This document shows positions 34,487 through 40,093 of a stretch of DNA of 40,093 nucleotides, piece by piece. Source of the stretch: a bacterium (GTDB lineage: Bacteria; Bacteroidota; Bacteroidia; Bacteroidales; Bacteroidaceae). The stretch covers positions 1 to 40,093 of the forward strand of contig SFXD01000007.1 of the NCBI GenBank assembly GCA_004559785.1. Reading direction: 5' to 3'. Made by a program: the position numbers and the translations under genes. Numbering within the stretch: the first letter of the stretch is position 1; every line of letters starts with the position of its first letter. The notes under the pieces are model-generated. The model was not told where the DNA came from and did no database searches. It saw only the letters and a list, made by a program, of their open reading frames with translations.

Positions 34487-35325
34487 AGACAGCCATCATA
34501 ACAGGTGCCGACGGGGGTATGGGCTACGAGGAGACCAAGGCGGTAGCACAACAAGGATACCATACCATAATGGCTTGCTACTGCCCCTCGCAAGCTGAGC
34601 CACGGCGGCAACAACTTATACAGGAGACCGGAAACCAGGATATAGAAATCATAGGCATCGACCTGGCAAACCTGCAGACCGTGAAGGGCTTCGCCGATGA
34701 AGTGAAGCGGAGGTTCAACCACATAGACTTGCTGATGAACAACGCAGGAACCATGGAGACAGGACGGCACTATACCGTGGACGGACTGGAGCGTACCGTG
34801 AGCGTGAATTACGTAGGGCCCTACCTGCTGACACGCCTGCTGCTGCCTCTCATGGGGCAGGGAAGCCGTATCGTCAACATGGCATCGTGCGTTTACGCAC
34901 TCGGAAGGCTTGACTTCCCTGAGTTTTTCACACAGGGCAGGAAGGGCAGCTTCTGGAGGATTCCCGTGTACAGCAACACAAAACTGGCTATCACCCTGTT
35001 TACGCTCGACCTCGCACGCCGGGTGAAGTCGCAGGGCATTACGGTAAACGCCGCTGACCCTGGCGTGGTAAATACGGGCATCATCAGGATGCAGATGTTC
35101 TTCGACCCCCTTACAGACCTCATCTTCAGACCCTGCATCCGGACCCCACGGCAAGGAGCGGACACGGCGATAAGGTTGCTGCTCGACAACGATAAGAGCG
35201 GACAGACAGGCACATTCTGCCGCTCAAACAGGATTGTAAATCTCGGAGAGAAGTATACCAACCACAAACAGATGGCAACACTTTGGGACGAGACGGAGAA
35301 AATCGTGAAAGGCTTCCTCTCGTAA
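34483..35325 (+). CDS. short-chain dehydrogenase, candidate 3-beta-hydroxysteroid dehydrogenase
   Basis: A 280-residue classical SDR oxidoreductase. The cofactor-binding motif is TGADGGMG (7-14), with NNAG at 86-89. The catalytic set is N109, S135, Y163 and K167 (YSNTK). The 28-residue gap between Ser and Tyr is long, as in retinol-dehydrogenase-like SDRs that act on hydrophobic alcohols. A membrane-associating hydrophobic C-terminal half (FFDPLTDLIF) may help it reach lipid substrates. It is translationally coupled to the flavin reductase (ATGA overlap). In this context oxidation/reduction at steroid C3 is likely; the stereochemistry (3-beta versus 3-alpha) cannot be read from sequence. Soluble or membrane-associated, cytoplasmic. 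Confidence 0.78.
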   Translation: MKTAIITGADGGMGYEETKAVAQQGYHTIMACYCPSQAEPRRQQLIQETGNQDIEIIGIDLANLQTVKGFADEVKRRFNHIDLLMNNAGTMETGRHYTVDGLERTVSVNYVGPYLLTRLLLPLMGQGSRIVNMASCVYALGRLDFPEFFTQGRKGSFWRIPVYSNTKLAITLFTLDLARRVKSQGITVNAADPGVVNTGIIRMQMFFDPLTDLIFRPCIRTPRQGADTAIRLLLDNDKSGQTGTFCRSNRIVNLGEKYTNHKQMATLWDETEKIVKGFLS

Positions 35326-35373
35326 ATCAGGGCGTTGTTGGGAAGGATACTTATGGGGGGCTATGAGCCGTGA

Positions 35374-35560
35374 GAAGACCCCCTCGGTCCCCCTGTTTAG
35401 GGGGAAGATTTGTGGGCTGTGAGTTGTGAGCCGTGAGCTTTGGGTTCAATGCTGATTGCTCATTGCTCTCTGCTCATCGCTCTCTGCTGATTGCTCATCG
35501 CTCATCGCTCATTGCTCATCGCCCTTCCCCCTAAACAGGGGGACCGAGGGGGGCTTCTTG
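35374..35560. mobile_element. MITE-like element with 34-bp inverted ends
   Basis: The left end (35374-35407: GAAGACCCCCTCGGTCCCCC plus TGTTTAGGGGGAAG) and the right end (35524-35557) are inverted copies that agree at 33 of 34 positions. Each end itself contains a CCCCCTAAACAGGGGG hairpin. The 116-bp interior is non-coding and made of GTGAGC/TGAG units and then GCTCATTGC, GCTCATCGC and TCTCTGCTC units, the same units as at 203-258. One further end-like copy lies at 19902-19952. No transposase is present. It could be a non-autonomous mobile element or a REP-like structure. Confidence 0.6.
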
Positions 35561-35635
35561 AAGCCCATCCTCCATGTTCAAAATGGGAAAAACGCCTCTA
35601 TATGAAAAATGATTGAAAAAAACACGTCCTTTTCT

Positions 35636-35665
35636 TTGCAGCCTTGCTTATTTATACTAAATTTG
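35636..35665 (+). promoter_or_regulatory. promoter of the RQC-domain gene
   Basis: TTG (35636-35638), 19 nt, then TAAATTTG (35658-35665) fully matches the Bacteroidetes consensus, 32 nt before the ATG at 35698. Confidence 0.75.
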
Positions 35666-35697
35666 CACCCCGAAAACAGAATGCGCATAGATATAGT

Positions 35698-36480
35698 ATG
35701 GAAGCAAAGGATGCATTGACGAAGATTATCAGGGCTTTGACAGAAATAGAGAGGCCCGTGACGAAACAACTCCTAATGGATTTCCTGACGGGTAAGGAAA
35801 CCAGAGAAATTAACGAGTTGAATCTGGAAGATATGGAGTCGTTCGGCATAGGCGACTCACACGACGAGGATTATTGGACAAACATCATAGAAGCGGCATG
35901 CGACAGGGGATTCCTCAAGCAGAAGTCGTCCAAGAGCGATTTGATAACTCCTTCTCCAACAGGAAAGAAGTTCCTGAAGAAACCGACATCCTTCGAGATT
36001 GGAGACGACGAAGAGCCAACTGACACCCTCCCCGTGGACAGCGGTCTCGACGAGCTTGTACTTATGGCAGAAAACGACAAGGTGTCTGCCGTGCCGACAG
36101 CCTCGGCGCATACCAAGCAGCAAATCAAGATAATACAGGCCATCGACCGCAAGATAGCCCTCGATGACTTCGCTGAGAGCGAGTGCCTGGCCTTCGACGA
36201 GGTGCTCGACGAACTGGAAAACCTTGTCAGGCAGGGGAGGTCCATGGACATTACGTACTTTACCGACGAGGTGCTGGGCAAGGAGTGCATGGACGAGTTG
36301 CTGGACTTCTTCAAGTCGGTAAAGAGCGACTACGTCTCGATGGCAATCGACGAACTTGGGGACGTATATAGCGACGAGGAGATTAGGCTCGCTTACATAG
36401 TCTTCCTTTCCAACAACACAAAGACGAAGCCATCCAAGACCGTAGCCAAGAAGCCAAGCAAGAGCAAGAAGGTCTCGTAG
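35698..36480 (+). CDS. stand-alone RecQ C-terminal-like protein (RQC winged helix + HTH domain)
   Basis: A 260-residue protein that resembles only the C-terminal part of Bacteroidales RecQ helicases. The first ~105 residues (LTKIIRALTEIERPVTKQLL, DEDYWTNIIEAACDRGFLKQ, LITPSPTGKKFLKKPTSFEIG) look like an RQC winged-helix domain. After an acidic linker comes a helical HTH_40-type domain (about 140-240: HTKQQIKIIQAIDRKIALDD, FDEVLDELENLV, AIDELGDVYSDEEIRLAYI). A Lys-rich tail follows. There is no helicase core or zinc-finger part upstream, and a good promoter and ATG lie directly before it, so it is a stand-alone gene and not a truncated helicase fragment. DNA binding is likely; the role is unknown. 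Confidence 0.75.
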   Translation: MEAKDALTKIIRALTEIERPVTKQLLMDFLTGKETREINELNLEDMESFGIGDSHDEDYWTNIIEAACDRGFLKQKSSKSDLITPSPTGKKFLKKPTSFEIGDDEEPTDTLPVDSGLDELVLMAENDKVSAVPTASAHTKQQIKIIQAIDRKIALDDFAESECLAFDEVLDELENLVRQGRSMDITYFTDEVLGKECMDELLDFFKSVKSDYVSMAIDELGDVYSDEEIRLAYIVFLSNNTKTKPSKTVAKKPSKSKKVS

Positions 36481-36585
36481 CATGCTGCATCCGGCGCGGC
36501 TCGCAACATCGGGTGAGAGAAACACATCTCCCTATTTCCGACCGTCGTCAGGAACCTCGACTCAGGATTGCCTGAGTGAGCATCG

Positions 36586-36616
36586 CCCCTCCGCCAGGGG
36601 AGTCCACTTTTGATAT
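36586..36616 (+). terminator. possible terminator after the RQC-domain gene
   Basis: CCCCT-CCGCC-AGGGG forms a short 5-bp stem and is followed within 20 nt by T-rich sequence (ACTTTTGATATTTTTT). A second hairpin, ACTCAGG-ATTG-CCTGAGT, lies just upstream at 36560-36577. The support is modest. Confidence 0.35.
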
Positions 36617-36648
36617 TTTTTCGCAATCGACATACAAATTGACTAAAA

Positions 36649-37572
36649 ATGGAAATACTAAAGTTCAATCCAATCTTCAAGCCCACCCTATGGGGATCCG
36701 AGACATGGGTGGTGTCAGCCGTCAAGGGCTCAGAGTCTATGGTCACGAGCGGTTCATGCAAGGGCATGACCCTGCCAGAGGTAGTGAAACAATATGGTGC
36801 TGAACTGCTTGGCAAGAAGAATCATGAGAAGTTCGGCGACGACTTCCCCCTGCTCATAAAGTTCATCGACGCACGCCAAGACCTCTCAATACAGGTACAT
36901 CCAGACGATGCGCTAAGTGCACGCAGGCACGGCAAGATGGGCAAGAACGAGATGTGGTATGTGGTAGGTGCCGACCGTGGCAGCCGCCTCATAGCAGGCT
37001 TCAGACAGAAGGTGGAACTGGCAGACTATGCGCAGAAGGTGGCAGACGGCAGCATCGAGGACGACCTCAACAAGGTGCCTGTCAACGAGGGAGACTGCTT
37101 CTACATCCCCGCAGGTAGGGTTCATGGCATAGGAGCAGGCATGCTAATAGCCGAGATACAGCAGACGAGCGACGTAACCTACCGCATCTACGACTACATG
37201 CGTCGTGACCGTGAAGGCAATCTGCGTGAACTGCACGTCAGCCTTGCCCTCGAAGCAATAGATTTCCAGGACATCACCACGAATCCCAAGGTGTCGTATA
37301 CGGAGCGCAGGGACGAACTGATACCGTTGGTGGAGTCCCCGTTCTTCGTCACCAACGAACTCAAGCTTTCCCAGAACTACGTCCGCCAGTATGACAACGA
37401 GGATTCCTTCCACGTCTACATGTGCCTGCGGGGAGAGTGCTGCGTTGTCTCGCCCGAAGGGCAAGGGACGTTCCTGAGGGAGGGGGAATCCCTCGTGGTT
37501 CCTGCTTCCATGCCCTCTGTCAATATCATTCCAGACGGAGAGTGCAAGCTGCTTGAGAGCCATGTAGATTGA
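36649..37572 (+). CDS. manA: mannose-6-phosphate isomerase, class I, with shortened N-terminus
   Basis: A 307-residue zinc enzyme interconverting fructose-6-phosphate and mannose-6-phosphate, the entry to GDP-mannose and mannose catabolism. The cupin core has zinc ligands Q82 and H84 in SIQVHPDD, E101 in KNEMWYV and H159 in PAGRVHG. LLIKFIDARQDLS is highly typical. At the N-terminus KPTLWG is joined directly to SETWVVSAVKG; relatives usually carry about 20 residues between the WGG and GE[ST]W motifs, so this copy seems to have lost a short in-frame segment. Cytoplasmic. The GH38 mannosidase in the same window could supply mannose, but the two are not in one operon. Confidence 0.9.
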   Translation: MEILKFNPIFKPTLWGSETWVVSAVKGSESMVTSGSCKGMTLPEVVKQYGAELLGKKNHEKFGDDFPLLIKFIDARQDLSIQVHPDDALSARRHGKMGKNEMWYVVGADRGSRLIAGFRQKVELADYAQKVADGSIEDDLNKVPVNEGDCFYIPAGRVHGIGAGMLIAEIQQTSDVTYRIYDYMRRDREGNLRELHVSLALEAIDFQDITTNPKVSYTERRDELIPLVESPFFVTNELKLSQNYVRQYDNEDSFHVYMCLRGECCVVSPEGQGTFLREGESLVVPASMPSVNIIPDGECKLLESHVD

Positions 37573-37596
37573 AGCCTTGCTGCGAGCAACAAGATA

Positions 37597-37660
37597 ACAG
37601 GGCTGTCGTATATAACCGAGGAGAGTAAGCCCCATCCTCGTATCTATACGACAGCCCTGT
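37597..37660. terminator. 64-nt hairpin with 16-bp perfect stem after manA
   Basis: ACAGGGCTGTCGTATA (37597-37612) and its exact complement (37645-37660) enclose a 4/4 internal loop, a second 6-bp stem (CGAGGA/TCCTCG) and a 12-nt loop. It lies 25 nt after the manA stop. There is no T-run after it, so it is not a typical intrinsic terminator; a REP-like or mRNA-protecting element is as likely. Confidence 0.5.
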
Positions 37661-37806
37661 GTCATTCCATCGCCATCAAACAAGGTCTTGGTGTTGCGAT
37701 GTCCAATAGCCTATTCCCTCTAAGGCTCATTCCCTTCATATAGAGCCTTTGTCACCGCTATTTCGTTTCTGGTTTGTACTTTCTTTGCAATTTATATCCA
37801 AATTAT

Positions 37807-37837
37807 TTGCAAATTTGAACACTTATTTGTTTCTTTG
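37807..37837 (+). promoter_or_regulatory. promoter-like pair before the second fasciclin gene
   Basis: TTG (37807-37809), a 20-nt gap, then TTTCTTTG (37830-37837) matches the consensus with one mismatch in the -7 box. It lies 25 nt before the ATG at 37863. Confidence 0.5.
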
Positions 37838-37862
37838 CACTCGGTATTGCCTAAAAACGAAA

Positions 37863-39878
37863 ATGAAGAAGAATATCCATACGCTTGTTGTCATGGCATT
37901 GGCTTTCGTGTCATGCACGGAAAACATCGACACGTCGGACAGATATGTGTTCCGCGAAGAGACTATCCTGAGTTATCTGCAGAAGCACGACGACTACAGC
38001 ACATACGTCCAGTTGCTGCAACGTGTTCCCGTCAGCAGGCGGAGCGACTGCTCGGTTGCCCAGCTGCTTAGCGCAAGGGGTAACTATACGGTCTTTGCAC
38101 CTACAAACCTTGCCATTGGCAATTATCTTGAGACGCTCGTCGAGAAGGGATACCTCGACCGCCCCTCTTGGGATGCCTTCGCCAGCGAAAGCGTCAGGGA
38201 CAGCATTTGCAAGGTTATCGTCTACAACAGTATCATCGACGGAGGGGATGCCGAGTACTACGAAACGGCTGAGTTCCCGCAAGCCAGCAATGCGGAATTC
38301 CCACGCAACAATATGAACGACCTAAGGCTGAAGGTTTACTATCCTTCCGGGCGACCTGACAGCATATATATCAACAGGGACTGCCCCGTCAACGGACGCA
38401 ATAGGGACATCCCTGCCATCAATGGCATCATCCATCAGATGGAGAAGGTGATAGCACCTTCAGAAATCACGCTGGCAGGAGTGCTGGACGAATACCTGAA
38501 GGGACACAAGCAGGGATTCCGCGTCATGGCAACACTCTGCCAGGCATGCGGATTGCTCGACACCCTGTCGAAACGGCGTGACGAGGTCTACGAGGAACTC
38601 TACCAGACAGGCAGGATAGAGGAGAAGACTCCCTCGCGTGGACTTGCCAGCATGACCGGAGGCTACTCGTACGCCCCAGAGCACAGGAAGTACGGATTCA
38701 CCATTTTCGCCGAGCATGACTCTTTCTGGGAGGCACAGATAGGGAAGGATGCTGCCCAAATCACGCCCGAGGACGTAATGGATTGGGTAGACAGCCATGG
38801 CTACTACCCGGAGGCAAGGGTAGACGACGGATACACGGACAAGGACAACCTGCTCAACCAATGGACTACATACCATGTGCTGCCCTTCAAGATGTCGCCT
38901 GACAGACTCGTCTTCCATTACAACGAGAAGGGTTACGACTACGTGAGCTCACCCGGCAGGCTGACCATTCCCGTAATGGAATACTATGTCACCATGGGCA
39001 AGCGAAGACTGCTGAAGATATTCGAGAGTGCCGAGTCGGAGGGAGTATACCTCAACCGCTTCCCTATGTTGGACAACGGCAGGAGAGGCACGGGACACGA
39101 GGTGGGATGCATGCCAGGCAATTTTGGCTCCCGGATCAACAAGGAAGACGCAACCCTGGAAGAGCACTCCGGCGTGAACGGTTACCTCTACGAGATAGAC
39201 GAACCCATAGCATACGACCAGGCCACAAGGGACAATTTCGGACGTTCGAGGCTGCGCATGGACTGCATGAGCTTCTTCCCCGAAGTAATGAACAACGATA
39301 TCCGGCGAGTCCCCCTTATAGACGCACCACACCAATGGGTGCATTTCCCCGACGATTCGGAATACAAGTACATAGGCAACCTTAGCATCAACGAGGGCTC
39401 GACGTTCGTATACTACAATGCCTATGGGATGAAGTTCGGCAGCCTCTGCGGCGACGAGGTGAAATGCGTGGGGCATTGGGAACTGGTCTTCACCCTGCCG
39501 CCCGTTCCAAAGAAGGGGACGTACGAGGTCAGATACCGCATACTTACCAATTCCGACCGTGGGGTAGGGCAGTTCTATTTCGGCGACGACCCGGACAGGC
39601 TTCCAGTAACGGGCATCCCCGTGGACCTTACCATGGGTGGCTCCAACCAGCTGACCGGATGGCAGGAGGACACTTCGGACGACGACCAGAACGCCGCAGT
39701 AGACAAGCAGATGCGCAACAACGGCTTCATGAAGGGGGAGGAGAGCATCCTCATCCTAAAGCAGCCCGGCACTACGGCGAGGGCGAACGTCAATCGCAAC
39801 ATCGTACGCCGCATCGTAACACGTGCCACGCTCGACCCGGACAAGACCTACTACCTGAAGATGAAGTCCGTCTTGGAC
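37863..39878 (+). CDS. fasciclin-domain surface lipoprotein (copy 2), cut off at contig junction
   Basis: A lipoprotein read for about 672 codons from MKKNIHTLVVMALAFVSC (lipobox FVSC, C18). It parallels copy 1 along its whole length: ENIDTSDRYVFREETILSYL, YTVFAPTNLAIGNYLE, VIVYNSIIDGG, INGIIHQMEK, HYNEKGYDY, TMGKRRLLKIFES, MNNDIRR, NNGFMKGEE and DPDKTYYLKMKSVLD. Copy 1 continues with about 30 more residues (LFVDYLEWCPKEIYDNPETPEDIW); here homology stops at about 39878 and the frame runs open into unrelated DNA. The real gene probably ends soon after this point. The insert between 'DNGRRGTGHE' and 'FGRSRLRMD' differs from copy 1. Confidence 0.85.
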
Positions 39879-40093
39879 ACGGAGACCTCCGCGATGTCGC
39901 AGGTTTCAAAGGACTTGCTCAGCTCCGTCAGCTCCGCCACCGTCTCCAGCGTGACCGCCGTGGCCACGATGCGCACGTCGGGGTTCTTTTTCAGCAGGCA
40001 GTCGAGGATGCCGCGCAGATTGCCCGTGCTGCCGCCGATGAAGGCGTGGGTGGGTGCGGGCAGGTTCTCCAGCGCCTCCGGCGCGGCTCCGGC
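39878..40093 (-). CDS. fragment of CbiT-type precorrin methyltransferase, probably foreign sequence
   Basis: On the minus strand the last 216 bases translate without stops into a segment with THAFIGGSTGNLRGILD, KKNPDVRIVATAVTLETVAE and CDIAEVSVS. This matches the C-terminal half of CbiT/CobL-type precorrin-6B C5,15-methyltransferases of vitamin B12 synthesis. Base composition (very GC-rich, C/G at third positions) differs from the preceding genes. It has no start and no stop in the window, and breaks off exactly where the fasciclin homology ends. The best explanation is a misassembled join to DNA from another organism. Confidence 0.7.

Larger units (their letters stand above)
35326..35697. 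other. intergenic region holding a MITE-like element and a promoter
   Basis: The 370 bp between the SDR gene and the RQC-domain gene contain no credible gene. Most of it is the inverted-repeat element at 35374-35560, followed by the promoter at 35636-35665. Confidence 0.75.
37573..37862. other. intergenic region with long hairpin and promoter
   Basis: This 290-bp region holds a 64-nt hairpin (37597-37660) just after manA and a promoter-like pair just before the second fasciclin gene. The AT-rich middle (about 37700-37830) shows nothing else. Confidence 0.6.

Noticed and set aside
35698..36480. Broken recQ helicase (pseudogene)
   Set aside because: No helicase-core remnants were found upstream. 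A consensus promoter and ATG lie directly before the domain, and the frame is intact, so a stand-alone gene is the better reading.
39879..40093. Continuation of the fasciclin frame to the window end
   Set aside because: After about 39878 the plus-strand translation loses all similarity to the paralogue and becomes Ser/Arg-rich, while the minus strand reads as a CbiT segment. The continuation is an artefact of the junction.

Overview
The window looks like a contig of a gut-type Bacteroidales bacterium, most like Prevotellaceae. The grounds are a complete type IX secretion system (T9SS) core operon (porP-gldK-gldL-gldM-gldN), secreted enzymes ending in T9SS-like tails of the form 'GRKV...KGIYIxNGxK', lipoproteins with Bacteroidales-style lipoboxes, and several promoters of the Bacteroidetes sigma-ABfr type (TTG, about 20 nt, TAnnTTTG). 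GC content of the coding DNA is moderate to high. No rRNA, tRNA, CRISPR array or insertion sequence was recognised.

Layout. (1) 260-7053, minus: a two-gene operon for secreted glycan degradation (GH43 arabinanase-like enzyme, then GH38 alpha-mannosidase) with a clear promoter at 7092-7122 and a 30-bp palindrome after the last stop. (2) 7212-16232, minus: porP-gldK-gldL-gldM-gldN followed closely by priA and a small MmcQ/YjbR gene. (3) 16233-16935: a 700-bp gene-free stretch packed with palindromes, including two regularly spaced triplet arrays (22-nt and 23-nt period). (4) 16936-19883, plus: MATE exporter, lipoprotein metallophosphoesterase, small putative beta-barrel protein. (5) 19956-32334, minus: AtsA-like sulfatase, a 1794-residue CotH/lamin-tail surface protein, a fasciclin-domain lipoprotein and an exported calpain-type cysteine protease. 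(6) 32474-35325, plus, divergent from the sulfatase: a tight three-gene operon for a steroid 5-alpha-reductase, an Old-Yellow-Enzyme flavin reductase and a short-chain dehydrogenase. (7) 35374-35560: a MITE-like element with 34-bp near-perfect inverted ends. (8) 35698-37572, plus: a stand-alone RecQ C-terminal (RQC + HTH) protein and a class I mannose-6-phosphate isomerase with a shortened N-terminus. (9) 37863 to about 39878, plus: a second fasciclin lipoprotein, paralogous to the first, which is cut off. The last ~215 bases encode, on the minus strand, a piece of a CbiT-type cobalamin methyltransferase with Firmicutes-like character, so the right end of the contig is probably an assembly chimera.

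The most interesting system is region 6. The trio matches the enzyme set needed to saturate 3-oxo-delta4 steroid or bile-acid rings to the 5-alpha or 5-beta form and to reduce the 3-oxo group, as reported for gut Bacteroidales that make allo/isoallo bile acids. The shared intergenic region with a sulfatase raises the untested possibility that sulfated steroids are involved. A second theme is export: the T9SS operon sits in the same window as four proteins with likely T9SS tails (GH38, GH43, CotH, sulfatase).
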